DNA of 64,000 nt from Schistosoma haematobium (taxonomy: Eukaryota; Platyhelminthes; Trematoda; Strigeidida; Schistosomatidae), in the NCBI RefSeq assembly GCF_000699445.3, contig NC_067196.1, positions 72,671,864 through 72,735,863 on the forward strand. The letters are read 5' to 3'. Shown here one piece after another: positions 46,108 to 58,440 of the stretch; position 1 is the first letter of the stretch, and the number at the start of each line of letters is the position of its first letter. Under the pieces are notes generated by a model. It had not been told where the DNA came from and made no database searches. It was given only the letters and a program-made list of their open reading frames with translations. Position numbers and translations under genes: made by a program.

Positions 46108-48070
46108 ATTACTTGCACCTGTTACCCTCATCGAGGAGCATTAGCGGACATCAAGCGCTCTCCATCCAACTCTGTCCCGGACAATCTTTTCCAGTTCTAT
46201 TCATCCTTTTCATGTCGGCTCCCAACTCTCGATGCAATGTGTTCTTCGGCCTTCCTCTTTTCCATTCCCTCACCATTCCAAGTTGGTGCTTGCTTCGTGA
46301 TGCACTTTGGTGATTTCCTCGAGGTGTGTCCTATCCACTTTCGACGTCGTTTCCTAATTTCCCACTCAGATGAGAACTGGTTTGTTCTCTCCCACAGTAG
46401 GCTGTTGCTAATGGTATTGAGTGTCTTGAGTAGAAAATTGTTCATAAATACTTGTACCCTCTTGATGATGGTTGTTGTAGTTCTCCAAGTTTTGGCTCTA
46501 TACAGTAAAACTGTCTCGACATTCGTATCGTAGATTCTGATTTTGACACTGGCTTAAAAAAGTTGTTTTGAGTTCCACATGTTCTTCAACTGTACGAATG
46601 CGAACGTTGCTTTGCCAATCCCCCATTTCCGTCTACATCATGTCCTCCTCGTTCATTTATGATGCTACCCAGATGCGTGAAAATATCCACATATTTCAGA
46701 GTTTCTCCATCAAATATGATTGGGCTGGTGTTCTCAGTGCTATATTTGAGGATCTTGCTTTTCACTTGTGTACGTTGAGGCCTACTGATTTTGTTGGTGT
46801 GTATGTAATACAAGGGATAGGCCATCTGTGAAGTTGCATCTGTGTAGTTTCATCCAACCTGTTCATTTTATTATGTGATTCTCCTCAGATGTTGAAGTCC
46901 CCATAATCCAGTCAACCACCAGAAGAAAGAGAAAGGGTGGGAGTAGGTAGTCTTGTCTGACACCAGTCTTCACTTGGAGTGTGCCTGTCAGCTGTCCTCC
47001 ATGCACGAATTCGCAGTGTTGTCCTTCATATAAATTCCGGATGATGTTGACGATTTTCTTAGCTACTCACACAATATTGTTGAAGAAGGTTCCATAAAGT
47101 TCTCTTATCCACACTGTCAAACGCTTTCTCATAGTTAAGGAGTTTGATGTATAATGACGAGTTCCACTCAATTTATTGTTCAACGATGGTCCATAATGTT
47201 GTGATTTGGTATGTGCACGACCGATCCTTACGGAATCCTGTCTGTTGATCTCGTGTTCGGGCGTCTACTAAATCTTGCATCCAGTTTAGCGACACTCTAT
47301 TGAAAACTTTTCATGGTACTGATAGTAGTGTGATGCCTCTGTAGTTGCTCAAATCTCCTTTATTTGGTATCTTGGTGAGTTATCTTTCTTTCCAGTTTGT
47401 CGGCATTGGTTTCTCCTCCCAAACCTTCCTAAATGGAACGTGAAGCGTGTTTGCAGTTACTTCTATGTCTGACTTCAGAGCTTCAGCTGGTATATTGTTA
47501 GGTCCATCTGTTTTCCCGCCCTCGATTTCTCTAATGGCTATCCTGATTTCTTCGATAGTTGGTGGAATGGCATCTATAGAAATGTCTCTGTGCGCTACTT
47601 CTATATCCAGTGGATTCAGTGGAGCTGGTCTACTCAGAAAATCCTCGAAGTGTTCCACCCATCTGTTCTTCTGTCCCTGAGTTTCAGTGATTAGCTCGCC
47701 TTCTTTGTTCTTGACTGGTCTCTCTCAGTTTCTTCGTTGTGTCATATAGTTGTCTCATATTTCCTTTTCCTACAGCTTTTTCCAGTTTCCCACATTGTCC
47801 GGACATTCCATGTACCTACATAAGTTTTTGCTCTGGTTGCTAAAATGAACATCGGCCTGGTAACTTCAGAAGAATCTCGGCTTTCATCATGAGGAGACAT
47901 AATTCTTCCTTCAACTGGGAGGGCAGATTTTAAATGGTTTAAGTAGTTTATCCTGGTTGGCGTTTTTTAGCAACGTTATTTTCTACGGGATGGGGTTGCC
48001 CACCCCACGCCCAACCCTCCTATTTTGTGTGAGCTTACGACTGTCAGTTGCCCTAGAGGAGCTACAGGTG
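46108..48070 (-). mobile_element. RTE-type LINE, both ends present, endonuclease deleted
   Basis: Minus sense. 5' end at about 48070 (CACCTGTAGCTCC, then GGAGGGTTGGGCG). The frame for the endonuclease start (GTWNVRTMWETG) is followed directly by the linker (KAVGKGNMRQLYDTTKKL), so about 1.1 kb including the APE-type endonuclease core is gone. The rest follows: AEALKSDIEV (47500), RT region with stops, 'LGSIINERGGHD' (46650), [18 protein letters not shown] thumb and GRPKAEEH-type tail, 3' end at about 46108. Confidence 0.88.
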
Positions 48071-51000
48071 AAGTTTTTATCCATAAAAGCAAAGAGTGAA
48101 TTGATAATTGATAAAATTAACTTGCATCAAATAGCTCCAACTAATTTATTTACGTCCATTTATAAGCTATTGCGAAAAATTTGTTTTCATTTCAATTAAA
48201 GTGTAAAAATATTCCCCTATTAGTTAAAATTTAGTCATCGTTTCCTCAATCCTGATATCTAACTACAGTTATGTCTTACTCTACATGAGGAAGAACCACT
48301 AATATACAAATTTTCACTGGTTTAGAGTGATTATTTACAAATGATACTCTTTGGGTAAAAGCTGTATGCTGTATAAAATCTCTCGTAATATTTTGAAGTA
48401 AATAACTTTCGAGTCGTATTTGGCGGTATTCATCCATGTAAGTGAAAATTGTTTCGAAATATTTTACTTGACTTCAATACTAATCAAAGCATTTTTTATG
48501 AATACAAAAGTTAAAACCTCGGAAGTTTTGTTTCTGTAATGCGACGTAGATCCTATCTTAACAACTATAAATATATCTGATGAAATTGACTATTTGAACT
48601 GACACCAACAGAAGCAACTTATAAAGATGTGAACTAATGTTTTTATATGATCATCGACATGATTTTCTCATTTGAAATCCTAATAGGAATTTGTTTGTTA
48701 GGCAGCCTAATTTAATCAATATACTAATCGAAATGGAATATGAGCAGTGGCGATTTCCATAAACGGTATTACTGTCTACAGACAGCAGGTGACTTGTAGT
48801 GGCAGTGCCGTTGGTTGTTAATGAACACTGATAAAAAATTGTAGTTTTCGGTTGCTATCCAATTGTGATCCTACAGACTGTATAATTCACCTTAATGTCA
48901 CGTTTATTAACTACTAACCATTAGCTCAAGTCCTGATTCTCTTTATAGTCCTTACCCATGATATCGTAAACAAGAGAAGACTTATTATCTCGAGGTGCTG
49001 TGCTGATACTCGCTTAGCAGAAAAGTAAAGTTATATACTTCGCAATTTCAATTAGTTTGGACAATTACGGTGGTTTGGTAATAATGAGTCCTAGAACGGA
49101 TTCTTTGTGATGATTTGTCCCCAACTAATATACACTCAGTAGTCAGACCCATGATTTTTAGATATTCAACATAGTTTTCCAAACTAAGAAGGTTTTTAAG
49201 ATTCAATAATCAAATATACACTATTTCTCTATTCTTTTAAAATAATCATGGGTTAATGATTAACAAACAATGTAGTCAGATATTCCTTAGTTTTTTTTCA
49301 TTTTTAGTCCGGTAAAAGATGGTCAGATATTTTCATTTAATCACCCCATGATAGTTAAGTAAAACTGAACTAAGGAATTTCAAGTTCTAACTAGATGAAG
49401 GTTGTCTAGAAGTTGATTTCATTCGGTTATAGTAAATCAATAATCAATTTTCGGTCAATTGACCCCTGTACTGTGATAATATTTTGACGCGATTGGGTGA
49501 TTTACCGCCACGCTGAAAGCTGACCGACCATTTCACTTATACAAGGTCATGTAACTTTATTTAAACCAATAGGATTTTAATTCTCTACTACTTGTCTCAT
49601 GATACTAGTACACATCACATGAAATGTCGTACCGGTGTGATTGTAAGCGCGTGACAGAAAAATATGATTGTTCCATCTACTTGGATTGAAAATAAATTAA
49701 TGAAGGCAGTAATCGTGTTCCTATAAAGAAACTATGATAATCATGAAAGCATCAATCTAAGAAAATGACAGAATATAATCCACAATTTTATCTGAAAATA
49801 AAGAGTGGAAAAAGAGCGTAATTTTTAAAGACTAAGGAGAAGAAAATAAAGATAGTATTGGGGGAGTGCGATTATACTATAATATTCAATATAATTTCAC
49901 TGTTTAGATTATTTGAAAATAATTTATCTCTTACGCTGGTATCGACTGAAGAACTAAGTAGGAAACAAACAGCATAGCTGAATAGCCTTTTCGGTTAGAA
50001 ATAGAGTATCGAAGTCCCGAGTTTGACCTTGTATGAAATTATGCATAGGATGTTTCAAATGAATTAACAACTAGTAGGAAACCACTGTTCGCTAGTTGAC
50101 CACGATTCGTGATGGAATCTACCTTCAATGAATGTGAAATCTCGACTTAACACGATATGAGACTTGTTCAAAGATAACTATGATTTAAGTTGTTTCATGA
50201 TCTAATATGTAGAAACATCTGTGTCAATGTTTACCATTTAGCTTCATTTGTTTCTTTTAGACATATGCAAGTGCAAGCATCTTTTATTTGAATGATTTCT
50301 CTCATTTACAATTATATCTGAAGTATATTTAAAATTTAATCAAACCACACTTCCAAGCTAGTTTATAATGATTCCATAATAAGAATAATAGGAAGTAGTG
50401 ATGGAATATTATTATATCTATAGGACAGTTTATGCTCAGTTCATGAATTTCATGGGGTATCTTGGTAAATCAGTAATTTACACGGCTGCTTTGTATCTAT
50501 TTATTTAATTAGCTGAATAATATGCTGAATTTAAGCTGATCTTTGGTAATAAGTGGTCAGAAAATTAGAAACTCATTTGTTTTTCGACTTTTTCTTGGCC
50601 TACTCAAACATTTGGGCTATTGTGTGAATATTGCAATTTACCACCCTATACTAGGTTTGTTTGAACTTAATAATTATGAATCGTTACTCTGGGCACTTAT
50701 GAAATATTTATTCAAAGATTTATCAATTATCGAATTGCTTATTAGAAAAATTTAAAAGAACTACTTCAATTTTTGAATATATCCTTTCTCATCATCCATT
50801 TGAAAGAACTCTCTTCATCGAAAATACTGGAAGATTCTGCTTACTGAAAATCTTTTTGAATAGCTACAATCCAAATATATCTCAAATTTACTATAATATT
50901 GTAAAACTGGGGATGTACACATAATCTAACTAGTTATATTGACTTAATCAAAAAAGATGAATCTATGTAACTATATCGGAATTTATATGTATTAATGATA
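48071..51000. other. Unique AT-rich sequence
   Basis: No gene or named repeat recognised over about 2.9 kb. A plus-strand frame of 70 codons at 50543-50755 has no family signal. Confidence 0.5.
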
Positions 51001-51165
51001 TGAAGGCCGAAGGACACATTGTGTCGGGACTTGGAAGCAGACATGAAAAGGACGAATAGCAACTAAAAAAACTGGAAAGGATTGCCCAGGACAGGGTTGG
51101 ATGAAGAGTGTTGGTGGACGGCCTATGCTCCTCAACGAGGGGTAACAGTCGTAAGTAAGCTCATT
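51001..51165 (+). mobile_element. RTE-type LINE, extreme 3' end
   Basis: 'gaaggccgaaggacacattg', 'cccaggacagggttggatg', 'ggtggacggcctatgctcc', ending GTAAGTAAGC. Only the last 160 bp were copied. Confidence 0.85.
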
Positions 51166-51494
51166 AATGATATAGCAGTGAATGATTTCTGAAATACCAT
51201 TAAATTCAACAATGTTCGACAACTTTATTCGATTTATCTGAACAAAAATAAGTTCATGTTATTCACATGACCTACAATACTTGATCAGTGATGTATATTG
51301 TACGATTTGATTTCAATAGATAAACTATACAGATAATCCTATAATTGATGTTAATCATTTGAATTTATTAGTACTAGTCCAAATTATAAATAAACCTCTT
51401 AATTTAACATACAGATAATATTAACTAAATGATGATAACTGACCAATTTTGATAGCTGGTGATTTTATTAGAATAATAATTAATTATAAGCAAA

Positions 51495-51665
51495 AAAGGA
51501 TAGTGGCTAGCAGTAGATTCCAGGACGCGCATTTCATCCTATTTGGGACTCGGCAGCTGGATGTACCTGCATCTCAGAGTTGATGTTCACTTTAAGACTC
51601 GAACACAGTACCGTTCGCTTCAAACGCTATCACATTATCCACTCAGCTACTGATAATTAATTAGT
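51495..51665 (-). repeat. Sm-alpha-type hammerhead SINE
   Basis: Minus sense and of a different subfamily from the other copies: AGGTACATCCAGCTG, AGTCCCAAATAGGATGAAAT, GCGCGTCCTGGAATC. These match the published S. mansoni hammerhead except in the core, where CTGATGA has become CTGCCGA. The head in the minus sense lies at 51580-51660. Confidence 0.88.
51510..51570 (-). ncRNA. Hammerhead ribozyme, Sm-alpha type, core mutated
   Basis: Stem I TCCAG/CTGGA, stem II GTCCCAAATAGGAT, GAAA, stem III ATGCGCGT, cleavage triplet GTC. Loss of A6 in CUGA (to C) should prevent catalysis. Confidence 0.8.
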
Positions 51666-51848
51666 GATATTAAAAACCATTGAAAGTTCTTGATATTTAT
51701 CTCTTGATAGACTTTGTTTATTCGATTCTATACGAGTTTACATTAATTTCTTCTTCTTATATATTTAATTACTATGGCAAATATTAATTTACGTCACTAA
51801 CGTGATTCACTAATAATTCTGAGAGTATTTAGTTGAAAAACTACCTAC

Positions 51849-51915
51849 CTGCATCATCATTATCATCATCAGGCTCAACAGATTGACATATTTCAAAATC
51901 ACTTAATATATTCAT
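51849..51915 (-). CDS. Possible first coding exon, unknown gene
   Basis: ATG at 51915, 22 codons (MNILSDFEICQSVEPDDDND...), then donor GTAGGTAG at 51848 with one base carried over. Acidic, no stop, strong donor. No matching downstream exon was found. It may be chance. Confidence 0.25.
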
Positions 51916-52449
51916 ATTTGTAATCATCACTATTCGTCACTACACAATAATGATACAGTAATTGTACATTACAGTAGTCAGTTTTATTAGTGGGATATAC
52001 AATAAATTAACAATTCATTATTTAATAATTAAGGTAATATTTTGAAGAAGAATTTCTAAGTTTAAATGTTAACCTGACACATTTTTCTTGATACAAAAAT
52101 TGAGTCTAAGATTATCGGCGACGTTTTCGATGTATGTTGTATCCAGTACCTTTGTTTCAACTAGGTAGTCTTAATGCAATGTATACTTCGTGAGATGTAT
52201 GATTAATTTCTGTAGATGTTGCATGCATACTCTATTGAGAAGGCCAAAAGTAAGTTGAAGCCTTTATTTAGTGCCTTTTTGAATATTTCTTTGATCAACA
52301 TCTGCTTTCCCTACATTTAACTTCGTTAGGTTTTAAACTTCTTGGACCTGAAGCAAGATAAGGTAGATGAAGGTGAACTTATATCTTGCGAATGCGAAAC
52401 CTTTACTTCATGAGAATTGCTTTTGTCACTGGAAGATATTTGAGCCTGA

Positions 52450-52870
52450 TAGATTTTGGTAAACTACGTGTGACATGATAGTTATTTAGAACTCAGCGGT
52501 TTCAATGTGTTCCATTTGAAGTAGATGGGTTAGGATTTTTGATTACATCTATTTGTATAGCAATGACTTATTTGGACATTGAGTTTTACATTTTTGATGA
52601 CACTGGGGTTTCTACGCTGGGTGGTTTTAATCGTGAAACTTCTAATGTCTTCCCAACCAACCTTATCAAGATAAACTTTAGACAGAATTGTACTATTTGA
52701 ATTACTTCACAAGTGACTCCTAGCTTGTTCTGCTGATATAATATCTGATTAATTGATGTCAACACTTATCTTGTCATTATTTAGATAATTTTTATTATCT
52801 TCTCTGGACCTGTTTATGATCTCTCTAAATAGTTAAAAAATTGGGTCTATTTTAATAGGATTACTGATTG
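52450..52870 (-). pseudogene. Possible decayed coding sequence, unidentified
   Basis: One minus-strand frame reads through about 115 codons with only three or four stops (FREIINRSREDNKN, DIISAEQARSHL, VYLDKVGWEDIRS, NPSVIKNVKLNVQISHCY). The amino acid mix looks protein-like, but no family is recognised. Confidence 0.3.
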
Positions 52871-53579
52871 GTGACAAACTGGACTGCTATGCTTCTGAGA
52901 ATTAATTGGTTTTCATTATGGTACATTAGTCCACGATTTAGACATTTTCCCTGTCGAACGTGCTATCACAGCTGTTTGCTTATATTAATATGAATGAAAA
53001 TATGTCTCGGCGTCCGACAGCTGACTAGTGTCTATATAGACGTACATTAAAAAGGCGGCAGCTTTATCCTATGAAATGTTTTCGCATTTGGAGTAGCTTG
53101 TTTTGTTGATAATGTTCAACTTATCTTTTATTATTTTCTCCTTCGGGTTGGACAAAATCAATAATGCATTTTCACACCTTTAAATGGAATTTGTACACAT
53201 TTGATTTTGTAAGTTTTTAGGCTAATGCTATTTTAGTTAACGATTTGAATAATATAAGTTGACTCTCAATATACTCAAGTCCCCAGTTTATTATATTAAA
53301 AACAAATGTTTTCGTAGTTTTTGATTGACATTGTATTCAGCATTAGGATTCTATGGGTGACTTTTGAATAGTTTCATTGATTCAACCATTTAAACCAAAT
53401 CAATGATTAAAAATTAGACATTCTAGATTCCTTTAAATGGAAAATTCCATTCAAAGTATTAGTTTGATGACACATTTCTCATTTATTACTTTTTTGACGT
53501 TGTCTGCATTCATTGTTTCCATTAGCATTTCAGAATCGTGGTTTGATAGAAATCATAAATAAATAAAAAGATTTAGTAC
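52871..53579. other. No feature recognised
   Basis: AT-rich; nothing identifiable. Confidence 0.5.
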
Positions 53580-53715
53580 TAAGTCAGTGGTCTAAAATTC
53601 ACCAGTAAGGCATGGACTCGATGTTCAGTAGGGTAGTGGATATTCACTGCTGAGAAACTCTTAACTAAGATGAAATACTTGTTCGACATTTTTTAGTTTT
53701 TAGTCATTTTCTAAC
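53580..53715 (+). repeat. Hammerhead SINE, degraded
   Basis: A-box region AGTCAGTGGTCTAAAA, then 'gtggatattcactgctgag', AAACTCTTAACTAAGATGAAA and 'ttgttcgacattttttag'. Stem II is broken. Confidence 0.65.
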
Positions 53716-54262
53716 TCATGTCATTCTATGATGTTAGCTACAATAGTATATACAAACATTTGAATACATTCACTGTAAATTGTTAAATTATCAAAATTTC
53801 CACTTCATGGTTCTGTGAATTAATATTTCTTCATTTTAAAAAGTGTCCTTTAACATGAAATGATATTAACTAGCAAACTATTGAAAATCAGGAAACACCA
53901 ATACATTCTTCAACATTACATGTTTATAGTTTTATTAAGATATTGGAATTTAGTGTTCAATATAACTAATTCTTTAGTTCTGTTTGATGATTTTCATTGA
54001 TTATGACGTAAACTACTTCAAAATTGAACATATACTGGGTTCTTTTTATTTCTTCCTTAAATAACAATATTACTTAAGTAATCTTATCGATCAAATGTCC
54101 AATGTAGATAGTTGTTTAAAGTGAACTATGACAATGTATTATCATTATTTATTCAAATAAATATTAACATTTATTTAAAATGGATCAAATTAATATGACC
54201 ATTAATCATTCCCAATCTATTAAGATACTATTATTGTTATTATTACCAATATTACTACTGTA
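53716..54262. other. No feature recognised
   Basis: AT-rich; nothing identifiable. Confidence 0.5.
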
Positions 54263-54780
54263 ATGAACGAGAAGAGGGGTGAGGACAACCGATTGTATCC
54301 GACTACAAAACTACAGAATCTCTTTGTAAAATATGAGACTAATCCATTAAATAGTTCATTTGCAAATTACTATCATTTGTCCTTTACATTCTGTATGATT
54401 CTCCCTGTTTACAATTCTTTTCTGTTTTCTCTTCTATTCTCTTCAACTTGATTTTTAGCCTTCTGCTGCCATGTTTCTCACTTCACTTATGTCGACAGAC
54501 ATAAGTAGCATACACCACACTACTACTACTGTGGTGTGTGCTACTTATATTGATATAAGTAGTATACGTCGCGAGTTAAAACGTAATATCTGGCAGCAGA
54601 AGATGAGGTGAAGATCAAGAAAGGAAGAGCGAGAGCACAATGGAATTTGTAAGAAAACGCATGTACAATGGAATGGGAGACAATCGATTAGTGTTTGCAA
54701 CGGAAACAGTCCAGTTTGATATGATGCATTAATATTTTGCAAATTGACGATTGACTTTATGGTATTCAGATTTTATTAAG
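54263..54780. repeat. Foldback repeat (inverted arms)
   Basis: Arms about 54360-54515 and 54530-54760 face each other; both carry 'cttctgctgcca' and a CT-rich block. The apex is a hairpin: GTAGCATACACCACAC and GTGTGGTGTGTGCTAC (one offset) around a TACTACTACTG loop at 54504-54545, with two smaller 'ataagt' hairpins beside it. A single-arm relative is at 1985. Confidence 0.7.
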
Positions 54781-55276
54781 ATAGTCTGTAATTTTGAGCT
54801 GAATACATTCGATTGTTCCCACTCACTACACTACTGCTACCTCTACCTCCCACTATAGTACTAGTCACTACCAGTTTGTGTAAATATCTCCGTCTTACAT
54901 GTGGTTTGTTACTGAGTGAGGACTAAGTAACATAGATGGGATCCTCCGGAAAGCATCAATTTCTAAATATTGATGTATCATAGTGATAAGTAAGAAGTCT
55001 CAATTTATTGCTTTTATTGTCGACCGTTTCTGATAAACTCAACTATCTATATCTACCATGAAAATAGACTAAAGTATCAATAAACCGATTATTCATTCCA
55101 ACGTAAAACAAAACCACAAATGAATACAAGTGTTTTTGTTTCATTAAGAAAATCTAATTTAAAACAATATTGTTTATTTACATACAAAAAAACAAAAACA
55201 TAGACAAATTGGAGGGAATAATGATTAACATAACTCTTGAGCATACTTCTTTGTAAATAAACATGGATATTCTTTT
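54781..55276. other. No feature recognised
   Basis: AT-rich; nothing identifiable. Confidence 0.5.
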
Positions 55277-55565
55277 GGCGAGACTATAATTTATGGACAA
55301 ACCAATCAGGTATAAGATAACAGGTCTCGGAATTCGGCGCGAAATTCACCCATCCATTTGACTAAATTGAGTTTTGGCATTATAGCTAATGTCAGTTCGT
55401 GATGAAAACCCTAAATCTAATTCCTAACCCTAACCATCAACTGTAAATCATAATTCTAATTCCTCACATTGGTTTATAACCTTCATTTGGTCCTAGTTAT
55501 CAGGTGGGCAATCTTAAGGTCAGTTTAGCGTCTCTCAAAAGTCGTCCATAAATTATAGTCTCACC
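55277..55565. mobile_element. MITE copy 3, 289 bp (Merlin-like)
   Basis: Ends GGCGAGACTATAATTTATGG and CCATAAATTATAGTCTCACC. Perfect 8-bp duplication ATTCTTTT (55269-55276, 55566-55573). Interior shared with copy 2 in reverse ('gttcgtgatgaaaaccct'). Confidence 0.88.
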
Positions 55566-55996
55566 ATTCTTTTTATAAATTATCAGATCTTTTAATTTAT
55601 TTTGAAGAGCTGAAAACAAAGAAGTCTTCGAAGATTTGGATGAATTTGATGAGAACAATTATTTAACATTGAAATTTTTATCCTTTAACAATCAAACATT
55701 AGTAAACAATAATATTTAAAATAATAAATTCCTTTTATAAATTTCGATGGAGTTTATAGCAGCTTACGTGGAACTGAGTTTGTTCACATTTAATTTGGTT
55801 AAATTGTTTTGTTAATTTATTTAACGGCTAGAGTCATTCATACAATAACATTTTATCTTATATCATTGTACCTTTACTATTGTTGCACTTGTCTGAACAT
55901 GTATACTTGAGCATTGCTTACTGCCTATGCATATATTCATTCTGCTAACCTTACTGTTAGTCACTTAATTGATTCAACGATTCATTCATTTCCCTT

Positions 55997-56320
<324 letters not shown>

Positions 56321-57043
56321 ATACGAAATTTAAGGATTATATAGAATACCGACCACCACAAGTTGATCTGAAAAATATATTATGTCGTGTAAATACATTG
56401 GATTTTTAAACATCTACGATAAAAAATAGGGAATTGATATAAACAATATCATTCACTAAGTAATAGATAGCATTATATAATTGCTATTTGTCAATATGGA
56501 GATTACATCTATTGATTAAATGAGTAAAAGAAAAATATTCTAAAAAAACTATAATAACATAATGGGTAAACATTATTTTCTTTAGATTGTATTACTGGAA
56601 AGTTAAAAGTAGAGTAGTTTTATTAATAAGTTTATAAACAGAATACTCAAATAGATAAGTTTGAATAATTCAGAATTCTAGTAGACAAGTGGTTTGTTTT
56701 TTTCTAAAATAGATAGACCAATTTGATACATACAACTATAGTATATTTTGTAACCTCTAAAGTACATTAATTTTAATACAGTCAATATTCATTCATCCTA
56801 TATGAACTGAAGTATACTCATTAATGTGATGTCTTTAGGAGATAATAAAATCTATATTAACATATAACTATTCTCTTCTTTTAATTAAAATTTATGATGA
56901 AATCTTAGAGAAAAGATTACTTAACTCTATGGTATAATGAACTATTAAGTCGACCGTTACATATGGTATTAAAAGTTGAATAAGAAATTTCTTGACAATA
57001 GATGTATACTAAACAAACCAACTCAGAAGATTACATGAGTAAA
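56321..57043. other. No feature recognised
   Basis: AT-rich; nothing identifiable. Confidence 0.5.
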
Positions 57044-57548
57044 TGTTATAACTTGTGACCTGTGCGCCCTGTGAATGTATAACGTAACGATACCGCCAAT
57101 TAGAGAACAGTGAATTATCGATCAGACGCATATAACACGTACGAGCAGACTAGAGTTCAGATTGGTCCTCCTTCCTGCCTAGCCCAGCCAGTTAAGTTCA
57201 GAACACTAATATCAGCCTCTGTGATATGAATCATTTATTTTAAACATATGGGGTTTATATACCCATCAAACAGACCACACTGTACCATGAAATATGAAAC
57301 AACATTTGTACAAGAATTAGTTAAATGTAGCTGTGAATGAGGGAGGTAGTAATTAATAGACAGGGCATAATTCAAAAATGGTAGATCGTATAATAATAGT
57401 TCATAGATCAAAATAAAACTCATCATAAGAGGGATATGAATATGAACAGTTTAGTTATTTAACAATTATACGCTAAAATATACGCATAGTATTGGTCCAT
57501 AAATGGATCCAAAAAGTTACCATTCATTATGTTTATCATGGCATAACA
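57044..57548 (-). mobile_element. Solo LTR, copy 3
   Basis: 505 bp. In minus sense starts TGTTATGCCATGATAAACAT, ends GTTATAACA. Perfect 5-bp duplication GTAAA (57039-57043, 57549-57553). TATATAAAC and AATAAA-type signals as in copies 1 and 2. Confidence 0.9.
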
Positions 57549-58054
57549 GTAAAATACAAAGATTATAGAAAGTATAGATTGTCTGTAATATGGATTGATG
57601 TGATCTTTAATCGTTGTACTGAATAAACTGATATGTTAATCAATCGTTGTATGATTTATTGTATAACCTAATAAATATTACTGTCATACATACCTACAAG
57701 CAATTACATGTATGTTGAAACGAATATAAACAAAATAAGCTTAACAATTAAACATGTGAATCAGTATAAAATAGTTAAATAAGAATAAAACATTACACTT
57801 AATCGTCTTATGAATGTAAAACTTAACATCAGTCGAATCGAGAATATGTTTGTGTAGGTGTATATTTTCTAGGTGAATTATATGAGATTATTACAAACAG
57901 AAATATGGATTAATTAACATTCTATTTAAAGAAAATTATTAATGACAGGTTAGGTACACTATTCAACTTACAATTGACATCGTGGTTTACAATCAATTAT
58001 AAACTTATCAGTCAAAATAATCGAAATAAGAGGAAATAAATCTGTTAAAATGTA
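57549..58054. other. No feature recognised
   Basis: AT-rich; nothing identifiable. Confidence 0.5.
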
Positions 58055-58440
58055 TTTACCAATTTACCTGCTCATGTGGAGCCAGGTATATAGGTCGTTT
58101 TATGCTTACTTTATTCATAAGAATTCAAGAACATTATCCGTCGTGGCCAAGAAGAGGAGTGAAATGACTTAATAAGAAGTTCAATAGCCGAACACCTTGT
58201 GAACATAGATCACTTGATCAAGACAGAGTCTGCGTTCAAATTCATCAACAAGGTAAGTAGAAGTCTTTCAAAGACAATTAGATTGCATCTTCTTAGCATA
58301 GCTGAAGCAATAGACATACATCTGGAAAAACCAGAATTGTCTGTCCAGAATGTGATGCATGTCACTGTTTGCTTGTTTTTATTATTCCCAATTATCCATA
58401 GAAATACAAACTAGTTCTATAATAAAAGTTTATCTTATCT
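58055..58440 (+). pseudogene. Penelope-like element, GIY-YIG remnant
   Basis: FTCSCGARYIGRF...LFIRIQEHYPSW gives the GIY-YIG core, then a frame change and SLSKTIRLHLLSIAEAI, HLEKPELSVQN (58199-58414). Frames broken by at least one stop and one shift. Probably family A or a close relative, because it ends in the same PEL-VQ motif. Confidence 0.75.

Noticed and set aside
55425..55440. CCTAACCCTAACC resembling telomere repeat
   Set aside because: Two units only, inside the MITE interior and partly shared with another MITE copy.
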